Assembly: GCA_034520365.1 (NCBI GenBank)
Contig: JAXHNP010000007.1
Span: 806,001 to 870,000 of the forward strand
Direction of reading: 5' to 3'
From: Desulfobacterales bacterium
GTDB lineage: Bacteria; Desulfobacterota; Desulfobacteria; Desulfobacterales; Desulfosalsimonadaceae
DNA: 64,000 nt
The translations under genes were made by a program, and so were the position numbers. The notes below the pieces were generated by a model. It had not been told where the DNA came from, ran no database searches, and saw nothing but the letters and a program-made list of their open reading frames with translations. Positions 54,218-62,463 of the stretch are shown here, piece after piece. Position 1 is the stretch's first letter; every line of letters starts with the position of its first letter.

Positions 54218-55747
54218 TTATAAAATTTCAGGGTGTTGAGCCCTGTCCTTTCTCAGTCCGTATTTGGATATCAGCCGGGAGAGATAGGTCCTTTGAATGC
54301 CCATAACTTTGGCGGCTTGACTTTGATTGCCGCTCGTATGTTTGAGGTTCAGGCGGATAAATTTCTTTTTAAATTCATCAACCGCCTCCTGAAGACTAAG
54401 GCCCACCTGGATATCGCTCATTGTCGCCTCAACCGAATAAAGCATGGGCAGATCTTCCGGCCGCAATTCTTTGCCGTTACCCATGACCACGGCGCGTTCC
54501 AAAGCGTTCTGCAGCTCTCTGACGTTGCCGGGCCAATCGTAGGCAATCATTTTGTCCAGAGCTTCCTGCGTCATCTCAATGTTCGAATACCCTTTTTCTT
54601 TTCGGAAAAGCTGGACAAAATGTTTCGCCAGCAGGGGGATGTCTTCTTTTCTTTGCCTTAGCGGGGGCATGTGAATTTCCACCACATTCAACCGATAATA
54701 CAGATCCTCCCTGAAAAGACCGTTCTTAACGGATTCAACAATATTTTTGTTGGTGGCGGCAATTACGCGGATATCAACAGTTATCGGCGCCGTCCCGCCG
54801 ACCCTGTAGAAAATCCCGTCCTGGAGCACCCGGAGGAGCTTGGCCTGCATTTGCTGGCTCATTTCGGCAATTTCATCCAGAAAAATCGTGCTTTCATCAG
54901 CCAGTTCAAATTTGCCGATTTTTTGAGCGGCGGCGCCGGTGAACGCGCCCTTTTCATAGCCGAATAGTTCGGCTTCAAGCAGGGATTCGGGCAGCGCAGC
55001 GCAGTTCAATGTCACCAGGTGCCTTGATTTTCTGGGACTTCCCTGGTGAATCAGGCGGGCTATCAGTTCCTTGCCCGTGCCGCTTTCCCCCAGAATCAGG
55101 GCGCTTGCCATGGAATCGGCCACCTGCAGGGCCTCGGAGAGCACCTTTTGAATTTCTTTGCTTTTGCCGATGATTTGATGTTTTGGCGCCAGCTCTTCCC
55201 GCAAGCCCTGATTTTCTTTCTCAACGCTTTGGAATTTTTTGGCATTTCCGATGGCCACGGCCGCCAGGTCCGCAAATACCGTAAGCAGCTCAAGGTCTTT
55301 GTTTTGAAATGTACTGCCGTCGATTTTGTTCATGAATTCGATGACGCCGATCACCTTGTTATTCAGATGCATCGGCACACAGGCAATGGATTTTGTTTTA
55401 AATCCAATCTGGTTGCTGATGTGTTTATACCAGCGCTTATCCTTGGCCGCATCTTTGATTAACAGGGGTTCGCCCTTTTCAGCCACGTAGCCGGCGATTC
55501 CCTGCCCCAATTTAACCTCGAACTGTTTGACTTCTTCCTTTTTGGTGCCTGTGGCTACCTTGAAGTAGAGCTTGTTGGTTTTTTCATCCAATAGCAGCAG
55601 AGAGCTCGCTTTTGCCGCCATCATCCGGTTGCCGGTTTCAAGAATCATTTCAAGCAGCCGATTCAGGTCGTGGACATTGGAAACCCAGGCGGATATATCC
55701 TTTAAATGTTGAATTGAAAGTTCGGTTTCGTCATGGGCTGGTTTCAT
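54218..55747 (-). CDS. GAF-domain sigma-54-dependent regulator
   Basis: 509 residues. N-terminal GAF domain (about 25-170; SSLLLLDEKTNKLYFKVATG, GQGIAGYVAEKGEPLLI), then AAA+ with GESGTGKE, intact GAFTGA, STIFLDEIAEM and RVIAATNKNI, and a Fis-type helix-turn-helix (NQSQAAKVMGIQRTYLSRLISKYG). The arrangement is that of NifA-like activators that sense a small molecule. It is encoded downstream of the exported fusion protein on the same strand, 48 bases away, and may control that group of genes. Confidence 0.9.
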   Translation of the reverse strand: MKPAHDETELSIQHLKDISAWVSNVHDLNRLLEMILETGNRMMAAKASSLLLLDEKTNKLYFKVATGTKKEEVKQFEVKLGQGIAGYVAEKGEPLLIKDAAKDKRWYKHISNQIGFKTKSIACVPMHLNNKVIGVIEFMNKIDGSTFQNKDLELLTVFADLAAVAIGNAKKFQSVEKENQGLREELAPKHQIIGKSKEIQKVLSEALQVADSMASALILGESGTGKELIARLIHQGSPRKSRHLVTLNCAALPESLLEAELFGYEKGAFTGAAAQKIGKFELADESTIFLDEIAEMSQQMQAKLLRVLQDGIFYRVGGTAPITVDIRVIAATNKNIVESVKNGLFREDLYYRLNVVEIHMPPLRQRKEDIPLLAKHFVQLFRKEKGYSNIEMTQEALDKMIAYDWPGNVRELQNALERAVVMGNGKELRPEDLPMLYSVEATMSDIQVGLSLQEAVDEFKKKFIRLNLKHTSGNQSQAAKVMGIQRTYLSRLISKYGLRKDRAQHPEIL

Positions 55748-55795
55748 ATTGATAGAATATCATACTTTTTAAAAGGTTTCATACATTTTTATCAG

Positions 55796-58771
55796 TTACC
55801 AATGCAGCCCGATGCCGCCTGTGAGCCCCCGGATATTGTCATAATCCACATGCAGCACGAAATCGTATTTAAAGTCGAAAAAATAGCTTATCCCCCCGCC
55901 GTAAAGGCCTTCAATCTGGCTGTCTGAGGATTCTTCATAAACGCGGCCCGTGGCCGGCGAGCGGGAAAGTTCGCTTTCGGTAAAAGCGGTAAAGCCGCCG
56001 ATGGCGGATACATAAAAATCGCTTTTTGCGATTTCAACCCCGAGTTTTCCGAAAAGCCCGACCTCGGTGCCTTTTCTGACAGTGTCCAGGATGGTGCAGG
56101 CCTCGTTTGGGCAAGGTGCAGATATGGTTGGGTCAGGCAGTTCATCATCGGAATGCGGAATAAAATGGAGGCCCATGCCAAATAATAGATCAAGTCCTTT
56201 GAAACGGATGTCTTTGGCCCCGGTTTCAATCGTTGCATTGGCATTATCGGCGTCTCCGCCGGCGCCGCCGCCCACTGAAAAATACCCGGCCTGCGCGGGA
56301 ACGGAAATAAGGAGCAAAAGGACAATCAGCGTGCAGAAACGGCATACGGACCGCAATCTCCAGGAAACAGCGGTTAAGCAGATCAATAAAAAGAAAGCGC
56401 CCCCCGTTAACATCCCCACATAGGGGAAATTCCCGGCTTGGTCGCGGGCAGCAGATGAAATAAAACAGCTGTCAACATCAACAGTCGGCAGCGCCTCGGC
56501 CGGGTTCACTGTGACAATGGTCCTGTCTTTGTGGGAAAAAACGGCATCAGTTGACACCTTCAATTCGAACTCAAGGGTTTTGCCGTCATCACCGCCGGAA
56601 GGGGCAATAAAGGTGGCGGTGGCCTGATCCGCATTTTCCAGGTTAACGGCTGGCCCTTCAGTTTGCCGCCATTGATACCGGGCGATTTCTTTGGGGTCAT
56701 AGGAACCGGTGCCATCAAGGGTTACGGCATTGTCTGCAGCGGTTTCCTGATCAGGCCCGGCATTAGCGAGGGGCGGGTAGGGCAGAGATGAGCCTGTGCT
56801 GCCAAGAGACTGATTTGCAAACGGCCGAAATTCAATTGACGGCAATTCATAGTTATCAATCTGATCATAAATGAGGCCTTCGATTATCTGGGCATTACCA
56901 GTCCCCCACCAGTTGTTTGGCAGGGCCACAGTCTGCGGGGCTTGAGCTGTCCAATCATAGGTGTAAACAATATAGCCCGTATCTTCAGTCGCTTTTAAAT
57001 TATTTCCCGTGAGATTCAGGTTAAAGGAAGCGTTTTCGGTCGCGGTGAGCGCAACAAGCCCCGCCCTCTGATTATCCATTTCAAGAAGATTGGATTGAAT
57101 GTTAATATTGGCGGTAGCATTCTGGTAAACTGAGGCGCTTCCATCCAGAATTACCCGGTTGCCGGCTGAAAAGCTGCTCTGTATATCGGCGATCAGCGGG
57201 CCAAGAACGGTGATCGAGATATCATCGGTATCTTCCAGTCCCCCATTATCCATCACTTTTAATTGAAAGGTTAATGTTTGGGCGGATTCATTATCGCTGG
57301 ACGCCTCAAAATAAGGTCTTGCGGTGTTTGGATTGATCAGTTCCACCGGCGGCCCGCTGGTCTGGGTCCATTCATAGGCAGCAATGCTGCCGTCCGGATC
57401 TGCCGATCCGGTCCCGTCAAGAGACACGCGGGTTCCCTGGCGGAACTCTCGGTCCTCGCCGGCTTCGGCCGCCGGAAACATATTGTCATCATAAAAGCTA
57501 ATATTTACCTCGTCAGTTGAAGAAAGACCGGCCTGATCCGTCACCGTTAATTGAAATGTCATACGGTCACCGGCAGAAATTGAAGATGGAACCGTAAATG
57601 TCGGGCGGATAGTGTTCGCGCCCGCCAAATTCACGGAGGGGCCGGCTGTCTGTTTCCATTTGTAATCCGTTATGCCCAGGTAGGGGTCGGTGGAGCCTTC
57701 GGCACTCAATGTGACGGTTACTTCCTCTCCCGGCGCCTGGGGCAGTTCTACATTCTGGTCTCTGCCGGCGTTTGCGACAGGCGGCGGGTTGTCGCCGGTA
57801 ACAGTGACTTCTACCGTATTCGCGGTTTTGCCGCCGTCTTGACCGGTCACCGTCAATTCAAATGCCAATGTTTCTATCTTATTGCCCGGATCCGGCGCGG
57901 TAAAAGCGGTTCGGGCGCTTTGCGGGTTGGTGAGGGTCACGGAAGGGCCGGCGGTTTGCCGCCACTGGTAGGCTGTAATACCGCTGGCTGTTTCATCAAG
58001 AACAAGTTGTAAGGCCGTTCCGAATAATTCGGGGGCAGTGCTGATAACTGTATTATTTGCAATTTCCAGATCATTTGAGCGGATTTCGAGGTCGATCGCC
58101 TGGTTGTTGTTTAAAAAATAATTGTCTTCAATGATACCGCCTTCTGCTGAAAACCGGATGCCGGTGGCATTGCTGTAGATCCGGTTCGAAATAATTCGGA
58201 TACGGCCGCTTAAAGAATCTATGACACCCGGGTCCGCCGAGACAATGGCGGAGATGCCGGCCTCAGTACTAAAACGGATGGCATTGCGAGCGATCAGCGG
58301 CATGGCATTGATAGTGCTGATCATGCCCTCGCTGTCCGGATCATTGCCGCCGTATTCGATAACGCAATATTCAACCGCACTGCCGCTGGATGCCCCTGGA
58401 TCCCAGTCATTGCTCGGGTCGCTGAAAATTATCGCTCCCCACGGGACAGCCGGGTCCTCAGCCGTAAAAACGATGGGCTCTTTCTGATTTCCCCGGGCCA
58501 TCAGGGTGCCCTCAATCCTTAGGGAATAGCCCTGGCCAGGGTCCGGCGATGATCGAAAAATGACCTCCACCCCCGGGTTAATGCGCAAGGTGGTATCAGC
58601 GGCCACCCGCACATCACCCGTGATATTAACCGGGCTGTCAGCGAGTGTCCAACGGCTGTCAGAGCTGATAATGCCATTGACATCCAGAGCGCAGGCTGGC
58701 TTGAGATAGAAGCAGCATAATATCAAGAAAATGGATAATCCCTTGATGAGAAGATCTTTTTTTTCTATCAT
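55796..58771 (-). CDS. Exported PKD/REJ protein fused to an outer-membrane-barrel-like domain
   Basis: 991 residues; GGAGGG precedes the ATG. Signal peptide; a beta-helix-like part (about 30-260, NRIYSNATGIRFSAEGGIIEDNY); four PKD/REJ modules marked by YxWxQTxGP with NP/N-x-A; then DSCFISSAARDQ near residue 768. After a membrane helix (about 784-803) and RLRSVCR comes a second signal-peptide-like helix ending SVPAQA, then a Gly/aromatic beta-barrel-type domain (830-991, ending GGIGLHW). The middle looks like a C-terminal sorting tail of one protein running without a stop into the signal peptide of another. TTG near 56353 could start the barrel separately. Confidence 0.72.
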   Translation of the reverse strand: MIEKKDLLIKGLSIFLILCCFYLKPACALDVNGIISSDSRWTLADSPVNITGDVRVAADTTLRINPGVEVIFRSSPDPGQGYSLRIEGTLMARGNQKEPIVFTAEDPAVPWGAIIFSDPSNDWDPGASSGSAVEYCVIEYGGNDPDSEGMISTINAMPLIARNAIRFSTEAGISAIVSADPGVIDSLSGRIRIISNRIYSNATGIRFSAEGGIIEDNYFLNNNQAIDLEIRSNDLEIANNTVISTAPELFGTALQLVLDETASGITAYQWRQTAGPSVTLTNPQSARTAFTAPDPGNKIETLAFELTVTGQDGGKTANTVEVTVTGDNPPPVANAGRDQNVELPQAPGEEVTVTLSAEGSTDPYLGITDYKWKQTAGPSVNLAGANTIRPTFTVPSSISAGDRMTFQLTVTDQAGLSSTDEVNISFYDDNMFPAAEAGEDREFRQGTRVSLDGTGSADPDGSIAAYEWTQTSGPPVELINPNTARPYFEASSDNESAQTLTFQLKVMDNGGLEDTDDISITVLGPLIADIQSSFSAGNRVILDGSASVYQNATANINIQSNLLEMDNQRAGLVALTATENASFNLNLTGNNLKATEDTGYIVYTYDWTAQAPQTVALPNNWWGTGNAQIIEGLIYDQIDNYELPSIEFRPFANQSLGSTGSSLPYPPLANAGPDQETAADNAVTLDGTGSYDPKEIARYQWRQTEGPAVNLENADQATATFIAPSGGDDGKTLEFELKVSTDAVFSHKDRTIVTVNPAEALPTVDVDSCFISSAARDQAGNFPYVGMLTGGAFFLLICLTAVSWRLRSVCRFCTLIVLLLLISVPAQAGYFSVGGGAGGDADNANATIETGAKDIRFKGLDLLFGMGLHFIPHSDDELPDPTISAPCPNEACTILDTVRKGTEVGLFGKLGVEIAKSDFYVSAIGGFTAFTESELSRSPATGRVYEESSDSQIEGLYGGGISYFFDFKYDFVLHVDYDNIRGLTGGIGLHW

Positions 58772-58793
58772 TTTCCCTCCAATTTTCTTTCGC

Positions 58794-60104
58794 CTAACGG
58801 CTTAGCATTACCGGCTGCCGAGGGGTTAGGGTGATGGTAATCATCGCTTCGTTTTCGGTATAATCGTCTTCGTCAATATCTGAATCAAGGTCCCTGAAAG
58901 TGTACCTTGCTTCCACAAGCATCCAGGGTAGTATTTGATATGTTAGGCCTGCAGAGGCCCGAATAATGGCATCCTCACGTTCCGGCTCCAGTTCTGTATA
59001 TATGCTTCGCCGGTAGCTAATTGTCATATCAGTACCAAGACGCCTGTTGATCGGATGGGCAAAAAGTGTTGTTAAGCCGTAAAATGTATTGAACCCCAAA
59101 TTTTCGGGACCGGTATCAGCCCGATCATAGCCTGCGGTGCCTGAGAAGGATAGAGTGGTACCCTGCTGCCAGGAATAATTGGTTTCTATCATTCCCACAA
59201 GGCCATCTTCATCCTCCCTGAATTCATTGTCCTGGAAGAAATAGCCGAAACTGCCGCTGAAACTTGAGTTGAAATATTCATCCCAGACAAATCCCACCGC
59301 GGGGGCATAAACCTGGTAGTCCTCGCCATCGGCCACATAATTGGTGACTTCATGGGTGTACTCGGCATAAACATCAAAATGCGGACTGAATCGCCTTGTG
59401 AGCCGAAGCCTTGCAGAGATATCATTATAGTTTTCAGAAACATCGAAATTTCTTTTTATATAACTGATTTCTGATTCAGCGCCGAGCTTGCTCGGTATCA
59501 GCCAATAATTCAAAATCATGTTTGGGGTATGGTGATCCCTATCCTCAATATCATCCTCGCCTCGATTTTTTAGAAAATAGTATTCATATCCGAATTCGAT
59601 TGAGTTTTCCGGCCCAAACTGGTTGATCGCGGTGAAAGCCGCCGTGTTTGTAAAATAGGGTTCTCTTCCCTGCCGCACGGTCGTGTCAACCTCGGTAATC
59701 GGCTCTTCCGTATCATAAAGCGGTTCTTCGGTGTATAAATAGGTGTTTGTGAATTCAAGTTCGGTGGTGCGGCTGATTTGCCTGGATGTGCTTAAATCCG
59801 CATTATGGCGCACGGTGTTATATTCCGGAAAGCGCAGGTAATTGGCGTAGGTGGGCCTGTAAACCAGCGACAAACTGCTGAGCCGACCCGTCATGCTGAT
59901 ATCGATGACCGGGCTGACTGTGGTGATAAAATCATGTTCTTCATTTTCAGGGGTCAGGTCTATATTGTCTGTATAAGTAGTTCCCGCAGATACACCTGGA
60001 TGGAAAGTGACAGCCGCAAAAGCCGTATTGTTCAGAAAAATGAGTGACAATAGAATTAAGGCGGCATATTTAAAATTGAGCAACCGGCGGATAAGATCTT
60101 TCAT
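58794..60104 (-). CDS. Outer membrane beta-barrel, PEP-CTERM system-associated
   Basis: 436 residues. Signal peptide (YAALILLSLIFLNNTAFA), then alternating beta strands through the whole length (SLSLVYRPTYANYLRF, NSIEFGYEYYFLKN, TDMTISYRRSIYTEL, LVEARYTFRDLDSD). HPGVSAGTTYTDNIDL at the start of the mature protein is characteristic of the uncharacterised outer membrane proteins linked to PEP-CTERM loci. It may help polymer or protein cross the outer membrane. It comes 22 bases before the fusion gene, same operon. The last residue is not Phe/Trp (ends VMLSR), which is unusual for a barrel. The 267 bases upstream are AT-rich with no clear promoter. Confidence 0.82.
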   Translation of the reverse strand: MKDLIRRLLNFKYAALILLSLIFLNNTAFAAVTFHPGVSAGTTYTDNIDLTPENEEHDFITTVSPVIDISMTGRLSSLSLVYRPTYANYLRFPEYNTVRHNADLSTSRQISRTTELEFTNTYLYTEEPLYDTEEPITEVDTTVRQGREPYFTNTAAFTAINQFGPENSIEFGYEYYFLKNRGEDDIEDRDHHTPNMILNYWLIPSKLGAESEISYIKRNFDVSENYNDISARLRLTRRFSPHFDVYAEYTHEVTNYVADGEDYQVYAPAVGFVWDEYFNSSFSGSFGYFFQDNEFREDEDGLVGMIETNYSWQQGTTLSFSGTAGYDRADTGPENLGFNTFYGLTTLFAHPINRRLGTDMTISYRRSIYTELEPEREDAIIRASAGLTYQILPWMLVEARYTFRDLDSDIDEDDYTENEAMITITLTPRQPVMLSR

Positions 60105-60371
60105 TTGATCCTTTTTCTGATTTGATGAGCTTCAGCAAAATGGCATACAACAATATGGCGCCAGGCAGTGGTTTCAAAACAGGGCGAAATTTTTTCAGAT
60201 GGTAATATTATTAAAAATGCTAAATATTATACTGTTTAATTATATTATTTGTCATCCTGGATTGCAAATATATAAACAAAAATTCCATGCTGTTAAATCA
60301 GGTTCCGGACTTTTGTCGGGCATGTTTTTTAGCTGGCAGCTACTTCTTAATAATCCGCAAAGGTGATGCTA

Positions 60372-60701
60372 ATGAAATTTGTCTCTATAGTCATGTTCAT
60401 CTCTTTTTTTGGTTTTGTTGTTCCATCTTATGCTGTCATTGAAGTAGAGAAGCGTTTTATCCGGTTTCAGGGCAAAACCGTAAGTGTTGAAGATCCGGTG
60501 GGGCACCTGATTGATACTTTTGGTGAGCCTTATCATAAGGAGAAACAAACAAACTGGGTCCGCCTGCGGCGCAACCGGGTGGTGGAACGGGATGTATTTT
60601 TGTGGTTTTATCGTCTGGGCGGCGAGCACGGGGGCGAGACAGATTATTACAAGTTCATCATATACGATGGCATTATTCAGAAAATCGTGGAGATCGATTA
60701 A
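60372..60701 (+). CDS. Small exported protein, DUF2845-like
   Basis: 109 residues. Signal peptide (VSIVMFISFFGFVVPSYA) and a compact domain with TVSVEDPVGHLIDTFGEPYHKE and FIIYDGIIQKIVEID, the outline of small periplasmic DUF2845/SmpA-like proteins that follow a G-x-P pattern. The start at ATG 60372 has AAAGGTG six bases upstream; ATG 60366 and GTG 60363 are in the ribosome binding site itself. Function unknown. Confidence 0.7.
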   Translation: MKFVSIVMFISFFGFVVPSYAVIEVEKRFIRFQGKTVSVEDPVGHLIDTFGEPYHKEKQTNWVRLRRNRVVERDVFLWFYRLGGEHGGETDYYKFIIYDGIIQKIVEID

Positions 60702-60726
60702 TCAGTTAGGGCTACCCCGGATTCGT

Positions 60727-60802
60727 TGGTGGTCCCAGCGGGACTCGAACCCGCGTTTCCGGCGTGAGAGGCCGGCGTCCTAGGCCACTAGACGATGGGA
60801 CC
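60727..60802 (-). tRNA. tRNA-Glu (anticodon CTC)
   Basis: 76 bases with encoded CCA. Acceptor arms GGTCCCA and TGGGACC (discriminator A), D-arm region TCGTCTAGTGGCCTAGGA, anticodon stem CCGGC / GCCGG around loop CTCTCAC (anticodon CTC), and T-arm GCGGG-TTCGAGT-CCCGC. All stems pair. A palindrome (CGGTTAAAT-TCA-ATTTAACCG, 60823-60843) lies just upstream. Confidence 0.96.
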
Positions 60803-60874
60803 TTGAAGAGGAGAAAAAAGATCGGTTAAATTCAATTTAACCGTGCCAGACATTATTGAAGCACGGGGGGTTTG

Positions 60875-61099
60875 TCAATTATTTTTTGGCGGCAGGCGCT
60901 CCGTCTTGACCCCCCGCCGGAAGCCGAAGATCAGATAAATGAGCCAGCCGATAAACGGCACCAGTCCGATCAGGTACCAGATCACCTTTTCTTTTAGCGT
61001 TTTGAAATCCTTTATCGATATATCCACCAGCGCCCATATAGTCAGCAGCAGAAACGGAATGCACAGCAGAACGAATGTGGCGGCCGCTTTTAGCCCCAT
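60875..61099 (-). CDS. Small membrane protein, PLDc_N type
   Basis: 74 residues with two membrane helices (TFVLLCIPFLLLTIWALVDI and VIWYLIGLVPFIGWLIYLIFG). D-I-S-x-K followed by a KxxWYLIGLVPFIGWLIYLIFG-like second helix is the pattern of the phospholipase D nuclease N-terminal (PLDc_N) small protein family, which lacks catalytic residues. It starts 3 bases after the transglycosylase stop, so the two are co-transcribed. Confidence 0.78.
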   Translation of the reverse strand: MGLKAAATFVLLCIPFLLLTIWALVDISIKDFKTLKEKVIWYLIGLVPFIGWLIYLIFGFRRGVKTERLPPKNN

Positions 61100-61102
61100 G
61101 GA

Positions 61103-61984
61103 TCAGCCTTTCAGTTTGTCAGCGATTTTAAGCACGATATTAACATAATATTTGCTGTGGTTGTAGTGGTAGATCACATCACCCGCCGCCTCCCTGCTCA
61201 ATCCGGGTTTCCAGCCATAGTGCTTCAGGTAATTGGCAATGCTGGCAATCGCGTCACCGTGATCAAAGAGGTTTATCCGGCCGTCGCCGTTTCCGTCTTC
61301 TGCAAAAAGCAGGACATTGCTCGGCATAAACTGGGCAATGCCCATTGCGCCCGCATAGGAGCCCTGGATGTCATGGGGGTTAAAGTTTTCGGAGTCCACA
61401 TATTCTATAAACGCCTTTAATTCCCGGTAGGCCCATTGGGATTTCTGGTCCGCCTTTTTTTCAAATTTTTCCCGGGTGATATCCACATCCTCCGGCAGAT
61501 TGCGCCAGAAGCGCTCCCTTACGTCATCATCGGTTAAGGCCGCCATCGTGGCAAGGGTGTTTATGACCGAGCGGTTGCCGACATATGTCCCGAGGCGTGT
61601 CTCCACCAGCATAACGGCGGTGATCACCGATTTGTCCACCCCGTATTCTTTTTCGGCGCTTGCCAGCGCCTCTTTGTGGGTTTCCATGTAATTTCGGGCG
61701 GAGCGGAGGGACTTGGCCGAGAGAAACTGATCATAATTCAGGGTTGACTCCCGATGCCTGAAATAGGCGGATATACCGTCAATATCAAAGGTTATGGCGG
61801 AGCTGTCAAAAATATCATTGATCAGATCGGCATTGAAATCATCTGCGATCAGGCGTTTTTGAAGGGCGGTGAAATAGTCCGGGTCGGATTCGGCCCGGGC
61901 CTGTCCCATAGGGAGAGAAAAAATGATCGTCAGGGCAAGGCCGGTCAGGCCCGCGCGTTTCAAGAAGGATAATGCCAATTTCAT
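61103..61984 (-). CDS. Lytic murein transglycosylase (MltB-like)
   Basis: 293 residues. Signal peptide (AGLTGLALTIIFSLPMGQARA) without lipobox, so soluble in the periplasm, unlike MltB itself. Catalytic Glu in MLVETRLGTYVG, followed by SVINTLATMA, GSYAGAMGIAQFMPSN and ANYLKHYGWKPGLS. It cuts the MurNAc-GlcNAc bond with formation of anhydro-MurNAc. ATG 61984 has GGAGG nine bases upstream; GTG 61987 (six bases) is equally possible. Confidence 0.9.
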   Translation of the reverse strand: MKLALSFLKRAGLTGLALTIIFSLPMGQARAESDPDYFTALQKRLIADDFNADLINDIFDSSAITFDIDGISAYFRHRESTLNYDQFLSAKSLRSARNYMETHKEALASAEKEYGVDKSVITAVMLVETRLGTYVGNRSVINTLATMAALTDDDVRERFWRNLPEDVDITREKFEKKADQKSQWAYRELKAFIEYVDSENFNPHDIQGSYAGAMGIAQFMPSNVLLFAEDGNGDGRINLFDHGDAIASIANYLKHYGWKPGLSREAAGDVIYHYNHSKYYVNIVLKIADKLKG

Positions 61985-62051
61985 CACGGTTTACCTCCGC
62001 TTGGTATTTGATTATCTGGCAATTTGATATTTTTTGGCGTTGACGTCAATT

Positions 62052-62196
62052 TCATTTTGCTCCGGCGATTGGGCCTTCGGGGGGTCGAGAACACAGGTTT
62101 TCGACAAGCCCTTTTCCGCAGGCGCATTCCACATATTTCCGCATCCTGGCGTCCAGCATGGTTGCAAAGTGCGGCATGAACATGATAATCAGTCAT
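62052..62196 (-). pseudogene. Remnant of a PHP-domain (histidinol-phosphatase-like) gene
   Basis: From ATG 62196 the frame reads MTDYHVHAALCNHAG, the metal-binding start of PHP phosphoesterases (H-x-H...C-x-H). The expected continuation appears in another frame (RMRKYVECACGKGLVENLC), then ends at 62052. Only about 45 codons are left, so it is a decayed fragment. The reading as PHP rests on the HVH motif and the Y-V-E-x-A-x-x-K-G-L pattern. The rest of the 61985-62463 gap holds the ribosome binding site of the transglycosylase and a repeat element. Confidence 0.5.
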
Positions 62197-62285
62197 TTGG
62201 CGATGTTTTAGGATTTCCCGCCCGGCTTTCAGGCACATCTACTCCATTTATGAATGCCATTGATTGTCGGGTCTGTCAAACCGGA

Positions 62286-62448
62286 AAGCTTGACGGCTTC
62301 GCAAAAAGTCCAATATCTTTGTTGCGCTGCATCCCTCGGAATTTCACGTACGATTAAGTACGCTGCATTCCTCGGGATTTGCGCGCCGCGATCTTGAACT
62401 TTTTTCTTTGCCGTCCCAGAATCGACTTTTTACGAGTCCATCAAGCTT
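62286..62448. repeat. MITE-like dispersed repeat, copy B
   Basis: 163 bases with terminal inverted repeats: AAGCTTGACGGCTTCGCAAA at the left and, on the other strand from the right end, AAGCTTGATGGACTCGTAAA; both go on with AAGTC. The inside is the reverse complement of copy A at 17162-17309. The right end is 15 bases before the radA start codon, so part of the radA leader comes from this element. Confidence 0.85.
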
Positions 62449-62463
62449 GGAAAGTTTCATTTT

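Noticed and set aside
62034-62357. 107-codon plus-strand frame before radA
   Set aside because: It runs through the PHP remnant (antisense) and half of the MITE-like element; no known motif.
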